Assembly: GCF_025642155.1 (NCBI RefSeq)
Contig: NZ_CP106798.1
Span: 992,001 to 1,056,000, forward strand
Direction of reading: 5' to 3'
DNA from: Streptomyces sp. HUAS 15-9
GTDB lineage: Bacteria > Actinomycetota > Actinomycetes > Streptomycetales > Streptomycetaceae
DNA length: 64,000 bases
Of the stretch, positions 7,576 to 16,107 are shown one piece after another (the stretch's first letter is position 1; every line of letters starts with the position of its first letter). The notes under the pieces are model-generated. The model did not search any database, was not told the origin of the DNA, and was given only the letters and a program-made list of their open reading frames with translations. Position numbers and translations under genes: made by a program.

Positions 7576-9804
7576 TCAGCGTCCGCCGGACGCGCGCTGC
7601 TGGCGCAGCACCGCCACCCGGCGGTACAGCTCGACGGCCTCGGCGCCGCGGCCGAGCTGTTCCAGGCAGTGGGCCTCGTCGTTGCGGCTGGCCAGGGTGT
7701 CGGGGTGGTCGGGGCCGAGGACGCGCTCGCGGGCGCCGGCGACCCGGCGGTACTCGCTCAGCGCGTCCGGCCAGCGGCCGAGCCAGCCGAGGCTGACGGC
7801 GACCTCGCGGCGGCTGACGAGGGTGTCGGGGTGCTCGGGGCCGAGGACGCGCTGGCGGATGGCGCAGACGTCGCGGGACTCGGCGAGGGCCTCCTCCCAG
7901 CGGCCGAGACGGCCCAGGTTGACCCCGAGGCCGTGGCGGGCGCGCAGGGTCTCGGGGTGGGCGCCGCCGTGCACCCGGGTGCGGTCGTCGATCAGATCGC
8001 GGTACAGCGTGAGGGCGTCCGCGCTGCGGCCGAGGCGGCCGAGGCTGATGCCGACCTCGTAGCGGGCGGCGAGGGTGTCGGCGTGGTCGGGGCCGAGGGT
8101 CTGGGCGCGGGCGTCGGCGACCTCGCGGTAGGTGCGCAGTGCCTCCTCCCAGCGGCCCAGCTGGCCGAGTGCGTAGGCGACTTCGTAGCGGGTCACCAGG
8201 GTGTCGGGGTGGTCCGGGCCGAGCACCCGGGCGCGCGCGACGGCCACCTCGCGGGCCATGCGGTACGAGTCGTCGAGGCGGCCGAGCCTGCTGAGGTTGA
8301 AGGCGAGGTTGTGGCGGCAGCGCAGGGTGTCGGGGTGGTCCGGGCCCATGGTGCGCTCCCGGGCGGCCAGCACCGACGTGTATGTCTGGTGGGCGTCGAA
8401 GTGGCGGCCCAACTGGCCGAGCACATAGGCCGTTTCCTGGCGGGCGGCGAGCGTGTCGGGGTGGTCGGCGCCCAGTACCCGGTCTCGGGACCGGGCGACC
8501 TCGGTGTACTCGCGCAGGGCGTCGGCGGCGCGGCCGGTGCGGTTGAGGGTGAAGGCGATCTCGTAGCGGCTGGCGAGTGTGTCGGGGTGGTCCGGGCCGA
8601 GCAGGCGGGTGCGCTCGGCGGCGACCGCGCGGTGCACGTCGCCCGCCTCGGCCCAGCGGCCGAGCCGCCCCAGACTGAGGCCCGCGTTGTGCCGTCCGGC
8701 GAGCGCGGTGACGGCCTCGTGGGAAGGGGCGGACGGCACCGGCAGGGGTGCCGGGCCGGTCGCGGGCCGGGAGATCCGCTCGCCCGTGAGACCGGCCGCG
8801 GCATCCGGAGGCGTGGTGCGCAGCCCGGCGCCGGTCGCCTTGTGGCCGGTGGTCATGCCCCGGGTCCAGGAGGGCAGCCGCGCCGCGCCGGACAAGGGCT
8901 CGACGGGCAGCAGTCGGGGCTGGGGGCTCACCACGGTCGGCACATACACGGGTGTCGTACGGCCGATGGTGATACGGCGTGCCAACTCACTGGCGTCGTA
9001 CGGGCGTTGCTCCGGCCTTTTGGCCAGGAGGTCGAGGATCACCTTCTCCAGGTACTCGGGGATCTCGGCGCGGTGGCCGCGCGGCGGGCGGGGCTGGGTG
9101 TCGCGGTGGCCGATGAGGATGGCCCAGGCGTCGTCGAGGTCGAACGGCGGTGCGCCGGTGGCGATTTCGTAGAGCACGCAGCCGAGCGAGTACAGGTCGC
9201 TGCGGTGGTCGACCTCGGAACCGCTGATCTGCTCGGGCGACATGTAGTGCGGGGTGCCCATCGCGATGCCGGTGCCGGTCAGCCGGGAGGTGAAGCCGAT
9301 GTCGTGGCCGAGGCGGGCGATGCCGAAGTCGCAGATCTTCACGGTGCCGTCGGTGAGCCGCATGATGTTCGCGGGTTTCAGGTCGCGGTGCACGATGCCC
9401 TGTTGGTGGGTGTAGGCGAGGGCGGCGGCGACCTGGTCGGCGATGTCCACGATGTCGGGGACGGGCAGCGGGTGGTGCTTGTTGTCCTCCAGGAGCTGAC
9501 CGAGGTTGCGGCCCTCCAGGAGCTCCATGACGAGGTAGAGGATGCCGTCGTACTCGCCGAAGTCGTGGACGACGGTCACCCCGCGGTGCGAGAGCGCGGC
9601 GGCCACCCGGGCCTCACGGCGGAACCGTTCCCGCAGGACGCGGGTGAAGGAGTGGTCGTGGTGCGGGCCGAGCGGCTTGAGGCACTTCACCGCGACATGC
9701 CGCCCCAGAGACTCGTCCCGGGCCCGCCACACCTCGCCCATCCCGCCCCGCCCGATCGGATCGAGCAGCCGGTACCGGCCCTGGACCAGTCTGGTGTCCG
9801 CCAT
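7576..9804 (-). CDS. Ser/Thr protein kinase with C-terminal TPR array
   Basis: Residues 10-275 are a Hanks-type kinase. The glycine loop is GRGGMGEV, the ATP lysine is in AVKCLKP (K40), the catalytic loop HRDLKPAN has D141, and DFG is at 159-161. The activation segment and APE equivalent (MSPEQ) are intact, so it should be active. A Pro/Ala-rich linker follows to about residue 360, then about nine 42-residue TPR units with the recurring LGPDHPDTL boundary, typical of kinesin-light-chain-like TPRs that bind peptides. No transmembrane helix or PASTA domain is present, so this is a cytosolic kinase that probably docks substrates through the TPRs. Confidence 0.92.
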   Translation of the reverse strand: MADTRLVQGRYRLLDPIGRGGMGEVWRARDESLGRHVAVKCLKPLGPHHDHSFTRVLRERFRREARVAAALSHRGVTVVHDFGEYDGILYLVMELLEGRNLGQLLEDNKHHPLPVPDIVDIADQVAAALAYTHQQGIVHRDLKPANIMRLTDGTVKICDFGIARLGHDIGFTSRLTGTGIAMGTPHYMSPEQISGSEVDHRSDLYSLGCVLYEIATGAPPFDLDDAWAILIGHRDTQPRPPRGHRAEIPEYLEKVILDLLAKRPEQRPYDASELARRITIGRTTPVYVPTVVSPQPRLLPVEPLSGAARLPSWTRGMTTGHKATGAGLRTTPPDAAAGLTGERISRPATGPAPLPVPSAPSHEAVTALAGRHNAGLSLGRLGRWAEAGDVHRAVAAERTRLLGPDHPDTLASRYEIAFTLNRTGRAADALREYTEVARSRDRVLGADHPDTLAARQETAYVLGQLGRHFDAHQTYTSVLAARERTMGPDHPDTLRCRHNLAFNLSRLGRLDDSYRMAREVAVARARVLGPDHPDTLVTRYEVAYALGQLGRWEEALRTYREVADARAQTLGPDHADTLAARYEVGISLGRLGRSADALTLYRDLIDDRTRVHGGAHPETLRARHGLGVNLGRLGRWEEALAESRDVCAIRQRVLGPEHPDTLVSRREVAVSLGWLGRWPDALSEYRRVAGARERVLGPDHPDTLASRNDEAHCLEQLGRGAEAVELYRRVAVLRQQRASGGR
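7600..8715 (-). repeat. 126-bp coding repeats (TPR units)
   Basis: About nine copies of a 126-bp unit, each encoding 42 residues ending in a variant of LGPDHPDTL, make up the second half of the kinase gene. Units differ at many codons but the boundary motif recurs, including GGAHPETL and GPEHPDTL variants. The pattern points to expansion by unequal recombination followed by divergence. Confidence 0.85.
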
Positions 9805-9920
9805 CGTCCGCCGTCGCCCCCGTCGCCGTACGCCCCACCCCTGGGGTTGCCGTCAAGGTGCGGCCGCGCCAAGCCGGTCCGATCCGTGACACACCCCCCT
9901 GCTCGTCCAAGTATGGCGGC

Positions 9921-10790
9921 TTATCGTCCGACTTTGTACGGTGCCGGGCGTGAGTCGGGGCCGAGCCGGGCCATGGCGCGCAGGATGTGTTTGGGCGGCA
10001 GCTGCCAGCGCAGACGTGCGGGTATGCACCGCAGCAGGCAGCCCGTGGCGCGCAGTCGGCGGGTGACGGTGTCGCGTGCGGGGGCCGGTCTGCCGTACAG
10101 CTCGTGGGCGTACGGCGGCAGGGAGGCGTACGCCAGATGGGCCACGCGCCGCCACAGCAGCTCGCGCGCCGGGACGAGGAGGGGGTGCGTCGGCGGGCGG
10201 AGCAGGAAGTCGTCCACCTCGCGTGCCTCGGGTCCCGCGGCGAGTTTGGGCCGCACCTTCTCGAAGTACGCGGCCAGCTCGGCCCGGTCGGCCGGTACGG
10301 CGTCCGGGTCGAGGCCCACCAGCCGGGCGCTGATGCGGTGTTCGGCGATGTAGCGGTCGGCCTGCGCGTCGGTGAGCGGGTAGCCGGAGCGGCGCATCAC
10401 GTGCAGATAGGAGTCGATCTCGGCGCAGTGCACCCACAGCAGCAGTTCGGGTTCGTCGACGCCGTACCGCTCCCCGGTGTCCGGATCCGTCGCCCCCAGC
10501 CTGCTGTGGATCTTCCGCACCCGGGCGCCCGCCCGCTCGGCGGCTTCCGTCGTGCCGTACGTCGTCGTGCCGACGAAGTTGGCGGTGCGCATCAGCCGGC
10601 CCCAGGCGTCCTGCCGGAAGTCGGAGTTCTGCAGGACACCGCGCACCGCGCGCGGGTGCAGCGCCTGCAGATAGAGCGCGCGTATCCCGGCGACCCACAT
10701 CATCGGGTCACCGTGCATCTGCCAGGTCACCGACCGCGGGGTGAACAGCCCCGGGTCACCCGGCCGGAACTCTTCCCCTGCCACGGACAT
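9921..10790 (-). CDS. MpaB/latex-clearing-type oxygenase (DUF2236)
   Basis: The 289-residue protein matches the all-alpha DUF2236/MpaB oxygenase family. The N-terminal block SVTWQMHGDPMMWVAGIRALYLQALHPRAVRGV carries the conserved His-x-Asp-Pro, and GTTTYGTTEAAERAGARVRKIH follows. Characterised relatives (rubber oxygenase Lcp, MpaB) use a b-type haem. Here the histidines in the LHPRAVRG and VHCAEIDSYLH segments are candidate ligands. No signal peptide is seen, unlike secreted Lcp. It ends upstream of the kinase gene and lies 9 nt from the end of the acyl-CoA dehydrogenase gene, so it may be in the same transcript. Substrate unknown. Confidence 0.82.
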   Translation of the reverse strand: MSVAGEEFRPGDPGLFTPRSVTWQMHGDPMMWVAGIRALYLQALHPRAVRGVLQNSDFRQDAWGRLMRTANFVGTTTYGTTEAAERAGARVRKIHSRLGATDPDTGERYGVDEPELLLWVHCAEIDSYLHVMRRSGYPLTDAQADRYIAEHRISARLVGLDPDAVPADRAELAAYFEKVRPKLAAGPEAREVDDFLLRPPTHPLLVPARELLWRRVAHLAYASLPPYAHELYGRPAPARDTVTRRLRATGCLLRCIPARLRWQLPPKHILRAMARLGPDSRPAPYKVGR

Positions 10791-10799
10791 ACCCGCAGG

Positions 10800-11978
10800 C
10801 TAGCGCCGTACCCGCGGCATCCCCAGACCGATCCAGGAGATGATCTCGCGCTGGATCTCGTTGTTGCCGCCGCCGAAGGTGAAGATCACCGCCGAGCGGT
10901 AGCCGCGTTCCAGGTCGCCGTGGAGGACCGCGCCCGCGGAGCCCTCCTTCAGTGGTCCGGCGGCGGCGACGATCTCCATGAGCCAGGCGTACGCGTCCCG
11001 GCGGGTCTCGGAGCCGTACACCTTGACCGCGGAGGCGTCCTGCGGGGTGAGTGTGCCCTCCTGGACGGCGGTGACCATCCGCCAGTTGAGGAGCTTCATC
11101 GCGTCGAGCCGGGTGTGGGTGCGGGCGAGCCGCCCGCGCACCCAGGGCAGGTCGATCACCCGGCGGCCGTCGGCGAGTTTGGTCTCCATCGCCCAGCGCT
11201 GGACGTCCCGCAGCGCGCGGATCGCCATGGTGCCGTGGGCGGCGAGGGTGACGCGTTCGTGGTTGAGCTGGTTGGTGATCAGCCGCCAGCCCTGGTTCTC
11301 CTCGCCGACCCGGCGGGAGACGGGGACGCGGATGTTCTCGTAGTAGCTCGCCGTGGTGTCGTGCGAGGCGAGGGTGTTGATGACGGTGCAGGAGTAGCCG
11401 GGGTCGCAGGTCGGCACGAGGAGCATGGTGATGCCCTTGTGCGCGGGGGCGTCCGGATCGGTGCGGACCGCCAGCCACACCCAGTCGGCGGTGTCGCCGT
11501 TGGTCGTCCATATCTTCTGGCCGTTGACGACGTACGCGTCTCCGTCCCGTACGGCCCGGGTCTTCAGGGAGGCCAGGTCCGTGCCCGCGTCGGGTTCGCT
11601 GTAGCCGATGGCGAAGTCGATCTCGCCGGAGAGGATCCTGGGCAGGAAGTAGGCCTTCTGTTCGTCGGTGCCGAACTGCATGATCGTCGGGCCGACCGTG
11701 TTCAGCGCCATCAGCGGCAGCGGTACGCCGGCCTGCGCGGCCTCGTCGAAGAAGATGAACTGCTCCATGGGGGTCAGACCGCGACCGCCGTACTCCTCGG
11801 GCCAGCCCACACCGAGCCAGCGATCCGTGCCCAGCCGCCGGATGGTGTCGCGGTAGAAGCGCTTCTGCGCGGCCGGGTCGGTGTAGCGGGTGTACACGTC
11901 GTCCGGCACCAGGTCGGCGAAGTAGGCGCGCAGTTCGGTGCGCAGTCGCTGCTGCTCGGGCGTGTGGTCGAGATGCAC
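10800..11978 (-). CDS. Acyl-CoA dehydrogenase
   Basis: The 392-residue protein from the GTG at 11978 (VHLDHTPEQQRLRTELRAYF) follows a CTGGAGG site. It shows the ACAD signatures GWPEEYGGRG, YSEPDAGTDLASLKTRAVRDGD and QKIWTTNGDTADW, plus a C-terminal FGGGNNEIQREIISWIGLGMPR in which the ACAD helix ends. It oxidises acyl-CoA at the alpha-beta bond using FAD and an electron-transfer flavoprotein. Sequence style is that of FadE subfamilies used on long or branched substrates. The longer open frame upstream is out of context and lacks a ribosome site. Confidence 0.88.
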   Translation of the reverse strand: MHLDHTPEQQRLRTELRAYFADLVPDDVYTRYTDPAAQKRFYRDTIRRLGTDRWLGVGWPEEYGGRGLTPMEQFIFFDEAAQAGVPLPLMALNTVGPTIMQFGTDEQKAYFLPRILSGEIDFAIGYSEPDAGTDLASLKTRAVRDGDAYVVNGQKIWTTNGDTADWVWLAVRTDPDAPAHKGITMLLVPTCDPGYSCTVINTLASHDTTASYYENIRVPVSRRVGEENQGWRLITNQLNHERVTLAAHGTMAIRALRDVQRWAMETKLADGRRVIDLPWVRGRLARTHTRLDAMKLLNWRMVTAVQEGTLTPQDASAVKVYGSETRRDAYAWLMEIVAAAGPLKEGSAGAVLHGDLERGYRSAVIFTFGGGNNEIQREIISWIGLGMPRVRR

Positions 11979-12081
11979 GGCGCCTCCAGGCTCGCGATGG
12001 CCGGTCCTGACGGCGCACACCGTAGAACGTGTTCCAGAAATTGGGAATGCCGAGCCGCAAACCCGGCAGTGCCCGGCGCAG

Positions 12082-12127
12082 GCCGGTTCGACGGCTCGCA
12101 CCCGGTGCGCGCCGGTTCGACGGCTCA
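12082..12127. repeat. Direct repeat also found in the IS110 flank
   Basis: The 16-mer GCCGGTTCGACGGCTC occurs at 12082-12097 and again at 12111-12126, 29 nt apart, just before the stop codon of the Cys-rich protein gene. A 19-nt version covering the second copy (12109-12127) recurs in inverse orientation at 41885-41903 upstream of the IS110 transposase. Meaning unknown. Confidence 0.6.
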
Positions 12128-12493
12128 GGCGAGCGTCTCGACGAAGCCCGCACAGGCCCGGGCGCACGCCAGGCACGCCTCGGCGGTCCCGGCGGCGTCG
12201 AGCCGCCCCTCGAAGGCACGCGCGCATTCGAGACAGACCGAGCGGCACCACTCCAGCTGGATGCGGATGGCCTTCTCCTCCTGGCTCTCGGCGAGCACCT
12301 GGCAGGTCGTGTCGCACACCTCAGCACACAAGACGGCCTGCCGCCGTATCCGCTCCTCGCCGTCGGCCCCGTCGGGGCCCATGGCGCTAGCCCCCAGTGC
12401 GCACACCCGCGCGCACTCCGCGCACGCCTGCGCGCACGCGAAACGGTCCTCCAGGAACCGGTACGGCTCCTGATGGAAATTCGCCGGTGTCAC
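12125..12493 (-). CDS. Four-helix-bundle Cys-rich (copper-binding) protein, DUF326-like
   Basis: The 122-residue protein has cysteines in a repeated CxxxC pattern along predicted helices: ACAQACAECARVC, LCAEVCDTTC, WCRSVCLECARAF and ACLACARACAG. This matches the DUF326/Csp four-helix-bundle family, whose characterised members store Cu(I) in a cysteine-lined core. No signal peptide is present, so it would be a cytosolic (Csp3-like) form. The start is the GTG at 12493 (TPANFHQEPYRFLEDRFACAQAC). Copper storage is inferred from the family, and no copper regulator is adjacent. Confidence 0.83.
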   Translation of the reverse strand: MTPANFHQEPYRFLEDRFACAQACAECARVCALGASAMGPDGADGEERIRRQAVLCAEVCDTTCQVLAESQEEKAIRIQLEWCRSVCLECARAFEGRLDAAGTAEACLACARACAGFVETLA

Positions 12494-12610
12494 ATCCGGC
12501 GGGTAACCGGCACCGGTCGGATCAAACCCCGGACCCGTTGTCGCCGTATGCGACCGACGGTCACGGAAGGTGTCTGATTCACCCCGTTCTGGGTGGGGTA
12601 TTCCTGTGCT

Positions 12611-12976
12611 ATGAGTACCGCATCCATGCAGCTGGCCGCGGCGAGCGGCCTCATGAGTCTTGTGCTCTTCCTGGTGGCCCTGGCCGTCCTGGCGCTGCTC
12701 GCCGGCGGTTTCTGGCTGAACTCCCGGGTCAAGTACCAGGAGTCGCCCCGGCCCCGTCCCGAAGAGCAGCCGCACCTGCCGCCCGAGGGCGCGGTGCACG
12801 AGATCCGGGAGAACCGGGAGTCCCAGGAGGTACCCAAGATGCCCGAGGGCGGTCGCCCGCTGACCCCGTACGAGCTGAGCAACATGGACACCCGGCCGAG
12901 CGCGTCGAAGGACCGCCCGCGCTGGAGCAAGGGCTCGAGCGGCTCGTTCGGCGGCGGCGGGCTGGGCGCCCACTGA
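12611..12976 (+). CDS. DUF6479-like single-pass membrane protein
   Basis: A 121-residue protein begins MSTASMQLAAASGLMSLVLFLVALAVLALLAGGFWLNSRVKY. That is one N-terminal transmembrane helix, followed by a charged, Pro-rich cytoplasmic tail with conserved-looking LTPYELSNMDTRP and a Gly/Ser end. This is the layout of the Streptomyces DUF6479 family, function unknown. The ATG at 12611 fits the family start better than the ORF start 18 nt upstream. Confidence 0.75.
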   Translation: MSTASMQLAAASGLMSLVLFLVALAVLALLAGGFWLNSRVKYQESPRPRPEEQPHLPPEGAVHEIRENRESQEVPKMPEGGRPLTPYELSNMDTRPSASKDRPRWSKGSSGSFGGGGLGAH

Positions 12977-13019
12977 CCCGTTGACGACTCCGGTGACCGA
13001 CCGGCAGGGGCGAACCCGG

Positions 13020-13190
13020 CCGGTCGGCATCGAGATGTCCGACGTGGGCCGCGTTTGCCGCGATACTCGGGGCCGCCGCCGGGCGAGGACGTGAGCCGGG
13101 CGTCCAGGATCTCCTCGAGGACCGGCTCCGGGATCAGACGCAGACCGAGGGCGAGGACATTGGCTCGCCTGGCACCTTGCCCACTGACGA
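13020..13190 (-). pseudogene. Remnant of an RpiB/LacAB-type sugar-phosphate isomerase C-terminus
   Basis: No intact gene lies here. The minus strand reads RRANVLALGLRLIPEPVLEEILDARLTSSPGG in one frame, which resembles the RpiB/LacA/LacB isomerase C-terminus (typically ...ANVLALG...EILDAF). The 5' end of this frame is cut off by the large hairpin at 13191, and there is no start codon, so only a C-terminal scrap survives. Assignment is from memory of the family and is tentative. Confidence 0.42.
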
Positions 13191-13256
13191 CGCCACGCCG
13201 TCGGCCGACCCCGCAGGCAACGATTTGCCTGTTCGGGGTCGGCCGACGGCGTGGCG
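13191..13256. terminator. Very large hairpin (23-bp plus 7-bp stems)
   Basis: Perfect 23-bp arms at 13191-13213 and 13234-13256 enclose a second 7-bp stem (CAGGCAA / TTGCCTG) with a CGAT loop. It sits between two convergent genes and can serve both as a terminator. The arm length is far beyond a normal terminator, and it also marks the breakpoint of the isomerase remnant, so a mobile-element end is possible. Confidence 0.7.
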
Positions 13257-13271
13257 GGTCTGGCTACGGGA

Positions 13272-13886
13272 TCAGCCGCGTCCCCCGCTGAGGTTCCGCC
13301 ACTGCGGACCGATCCGCTTCCACTCCTCGTCCCACTCCGCGAGGCGTCGCCGCAGCAGGTGTCCGCACACCAGCCGACCACCGCCCCACACCGCGAACCC
13401 GACGGCCGGTGCCACGAGCGCACCGGTCACGGCCGCCTGGAGCCAGGACTCCGTGGCGTCGAGGGGCTTGGAGACGAGCCGGCCCGTGCCGTCCGTCCAC
13501 ATGGTGACCCGGGAGCCGGCGGCGATGCCCGGGGCGACCTTCGCCCGGTCGGTGTGCGCGGAGCCGTCCTCCGCCTTCCAGCGCACCGTCGCCCACACCC
13601 GGCTGTCGTCGTATCCGCCGGCCGCGGGTGCGGCGTTCGCCGAGTTCTCGGTCAGCTCGGCCGAGACGGCGTGGACCTGCGCGCGGCGTGCGCTGAGGTT
13701 GCCGTCCACCACCATCGCGGCCGCCACGCCCGCGAACACCGCGCCCAGGAGGGCGAGAATCCAGGCGGCGAGCACGACCCAGGCCTCGACGGTGTCGCTG
13801 CGGCGGTGGAGCGGATTGCTCCGCCACCTCCAGCGCCAGCGCCGGAACCACACCCCGGTCGCTTTCCTGCGACGTGTCCTCGCCAT
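13272..13886 (-). CDS. Rv1733c-family membrane protein
   Basis: The 204-residue protein has two transmembrane helices (about 36-60 and 150-172) bracketing a mostly beta extracytoplasmic region. An Arg/Trp-rich N-terminus (WRWRWRSNPLHRRSDTVEAW) precedes helix 1, and the C-terminus ends in RLAEWDEEWKRIGPQW. This is the Rv1733c layout, named after a DosR-regulon antigen of Mycobacterium tuberculosis; the function is unknown. A divergent paralogue lies at 34799-35386. It is followed upstream by a small ORF and the DevS-like kinase on the same strand. Confidence 0.82.
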   Translation of the reverse strand: MARTRRRKATGVWFRRWRWRWRSNPLHRRSDTVEAWVVLAAWILALLGAVFAGVAAAMVVDGNLSARRAQVHAVSAELTENSANAAPAAGGYDDSRVWATVRWKAEDGSAHTDRAKVAPGIAAGSRVTMWTDGTGRLVSKPLDATESWLQAAVTGALVAPAVGFAVWGGGRLVCGHLLRRRLAEWDEEWKRIGPQWRNLSGGRG

Positions 13887-13928
13887 CGGCCGTCGCCTCC
13901 TTCCCGCGCTCCGGCCGTCCTCGGTGTG

Positions 13929-14084
13929 TCAGACGGGCCGGGCTCCTTCGGTGTCCGGAAGGTCGGGGTCGAGGTCCCGGCGGCGGTTCGGTCCGGTGTA
14001 CGGGGTCTCACGGAGGGGACCGGCCGCCGTCACGACGTCGCCGGGCGCGGCAAGCGTGCCGGCGACGTACCAAGTGTCGCGCAT
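13929..14084 (-). CDS. Small protein of unknown function (51 aa)
   Basis: The ATG at 14084 lies 6-7 nt after a CTGGAGG site and opens a 51-residue frame, MRDTWYVAGTLAAPGDVV..., ending DLPDTEGARPV. It sits between the histidine kinase gene and the Rv1733c-like gene, same strand, with about 40 nt to the latter. No family was recognised. The clear ribosome site and operon position support translation. Confidence 0.5.
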   Translation of the reverse strand: MRDTWYVAGTLAAPGDVVTAAGPLRETPYTGPNRRRDLDPDLPDTEGARPV

Positions 14085-14197
14085 GGCGACCTCCAGAGTG
14101 CTCAGGTGCCCGCGTACGACATCGTCCTCTTCAGCTTGGAGCAGAAGTCCGGCGAGCGCATAGTCCGAGCGGCCCTGACCAGTCGGCCGCCCGGCGG

Positions 14198-15952
14198 CTA
14201 CGCGTCCTGGCCGGGTGTGTCGTGGCCCTCCTGACCGGCCACCGGCACCTGCCACACCAGCGTGGTACCTCCGTCCTCGGGGCTGCGCAACTCCAGACGG
14301 CCGCCGAGCTGCTGCGCCCGCTCCTGCATGTTGCGCAGCCCGCTGCGCCGCCCTTCGGGCGGGATGCCCACGCCGTTGTCGGTGACCGTCAGGGACAGCT
14401 CGCGTCCGTCGGTCTTCAGGATCACGTCGGCGCGGTCGGCACGGGCGTGCCGGGCGATGTTGGTCAGGGCCTCGGAGAGGACGGCGACCGCGTGGTCGGC
14501 GGTGTCCCGCGGCACGTCGGTGTCCACCAGGCCCTCCATCCGCACGCTTGGGGCGAATCCCAGCACGGGCGTCGCCTCGCCCACCACGCCTACGACACGG
14601 GCCCGCAGGCCTGTTCCCGCGGTGCCCTCGCGTGCCTGGAGGCCGAAGATGGTCGACCTGATGATCTTGATGGTCTCGTCCAGGTCGTCCACGGCCCGCA
14701 GCACCCGCTCGTTGGCGCCCGCGTGCTCGATGAAACGGCCCGCGCTCTGCAGCGTCATGCCGGTGGCGAACAGCCGCTGGATCGCCAGGTCGTGCAGGTC
14801 CCGGGCGATCCGGTCCCGGTCCTTGAGCACCGCGATCGTCTCCGCGTCCCGGCGTCGCTCCGCCAGTTCGATGGCGATCGCCGCCTGCGCCGCGAAGACC
14901 TGCAGGGGCTCGGTCTCCTTGCCCGTGAACAGGGTCCGCCCGGTCTCCCTGACCAGCATGACCACGCCGCGGACGCCGCCCTCGCCCGTGCCGATGGGGA
15001 CCGCCACGGCCGGGCCGAGCCCGGTGAACCGCAGCGGGCCGGCCGAGACGCGTGCGTCGTGGGTGACGTCCTCGCTGGTGACGGCGGCGGCGCCGGTGAC
15101 CGCCTCCCCCATCAGGGTGCCGTCCATCGGCAGCACCAGTCCTCGCAGGGCGTCGGCCTGTTGACCGAGGGCCAGTTCCACGGTGAGCGAGTCGGTGTCC
15201 GCCATGGGCGTCGCGACCACGGCCAGGGCCGCACCGGTGATCTCCCTGGCCCGCTCGGCGATCAGGGCGAGGGCCTCGGCCTGACCGGCCCCGGACATCA
15301 GGCTGTTGGTGATCTCCGCGTTGGCCCGCAGCCAGCGCTCGCGCAACCGGGACTCCGCGTACAGGCGCGCGTTGTCGATCGCGACACCGGCCGCCACGGC
15401 CAGGGTCTGGGTGACCGAGACGTCCTCCTCGTCGAACTGGCCGCCACCCCGCTTCTCGGTCAGGTACAGATTGCCGAAGACCTGGTCGCGCACGCGGATC
15501 GGGACGCCGAGGAAGGTGTTCATCGCCGGGTGGTGGGGCGGGAAGCCGTACGACGCCGGGTGCTCCGAGAGATTCGCCAGGCACAGCGGCTCCGGGTGGC
15601 GGATCAGCTCACCCAGGATGCCGTGGCCCTCCGGATACGGGCCGATGCTCGCGATCTGCTCCTGGGTGACCCCGACCGTGTAGAAGGCCGACAGCCGCTT
15701 GCCGTCGGGCCCGATCACCCCGAGTGCCGCGTACTGGGCGTCGACCAGGGCCGCGGCGGACTCGACGATGCTGTTCAGGGCCTGTTCCAGGTCCAGTTCC
15801 CGGCCGACCGAGAGGACCGCCTCCAGCAGGCTGTGCACCCGGTCGCGCGTGCCGCGGGCCGCGTCCAGGCGGGCCTGCAGCTCCTCCAGCAACTCGTCCA
15901 GCCTCAGCTGCGGCAGCCGTATCCGCGCCTCCTCGGGGCTTGTCACCTGCAC
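14198..15952 (-). CDS. GAF-domain sensor histidine kinase, DevS/DosT-like
   Basis: The 584-residue protein has two GAF domains (about 60-205 and 230-375), then a HisKA_3 dimerisation helix with the phospho-acceptor in RDLHDLAIQRLFA, and a HATPase domain with N-box SEALTNIARHARA and G-boxes VTDNGVGIP and GLRNMQERAQQLGG. The layout matches DevS/DosT redox and hypoxia sensors. GAF-A contains several His residues near PEGHGILGELIRHPEP, but haem binding cannot be proven by eye. No response regulator gene is adjacent. The GTG at 15952 follows a GGGAGGAG site. Confidence 0.87.
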   Translation of the reverse strand: MQVTSPEEARIRLPQLRLDELLEELQARLDAARGTRDRVHSLLEAVLSVGRELDLEQALNSIVESAAALVDAQYAALGVIGPDGKRLSAFYTVGVTQEQIASIGPYPEGHGILGELIRHPEPLCLANLSEHPASYGFPPHHPAMNTFLGVPIRVRDQVFGNLYLTEKRGGGQFDEEDVSVTQTLAVAAGVAIDNARLYAESRLRERWLRANAEITNSLMSGAGQAEALALIAERAREITGAALAVVATPMADTDSLTVELALGQQADALRGLVLPMDGTLMGEAVTGAAAVTSEDVTHDARVSAGPLRFTGLGPAVAVPIGTGEGGVRGVVMLVRETGRTLFTGKETEPLQVFAAQAAIAIELAERRRDAETIAVLKDRDRIARDLHDLAIQRLFATGMTLQSAGRFIEHAGANERVLRAVDDLDETIKIIRSTIFGLQAREGTAGTGLRARVVGVVGEATPVLGFAPSVRMEGLVDTDVPRDTADHAVAVLSEALTNIARHARADRADVILKTDGRELSLTVTDNGVGIPPEGRRSGLRNMQERAQQLGGRLELRSPEDGGTTLVWQVPVAGQEGHDTPGQDA

Positions 15953-16072
15953 TCCTCCCGGTCCCCTCTGCTCATGGACATGGTCCGGTCATCTGCCACG
16001 GTAGTGGTCGGCGACCCGGCCCCGCACCGGCTTCCGGGCAGGTCCGCGGGACCACGGTTCCGGATCTTGCGT

Positions 16073-16107
16073 GGGCCTTTCGGCCCTCCCGCCGGACCGA
16101 TCGGCAC
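16073..16107. promoter_or_regulatory. Tandem Dev-box-like palindromes
   Basis: Two similar 14-mers, GGGCCTTTCGGCCC (16073-16086) and GGACCGATCGGCAC (16094-16107), have centres 21 bp apart, two helical turns. They lie in the 406-nt region between the divergent histidine kinase and PPOX genes. The shape resembles tandem DevR/DosR boxes and the S. coelicolor OsdR-type sites. A third similar motif lies at 17379. Nothing else notable was seen in 15953-16358. Confidence 0.5.

Noticed and set aside
7669..10353. 894-residue open frame on the plus strand
   Set aside because: It is antisense to the kinase and MpaB-type genes and has Gly/Val/Ala-rich filler without domains; high GC creates such mirror frames.
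12082..12126. tRNA T-loop (GGTTCGA) hinting at a tRNA gene or att site
   Set aside because: No acceptor, D or anticodon arms surround the motif and the flanking bases do not pair as a T-stem.
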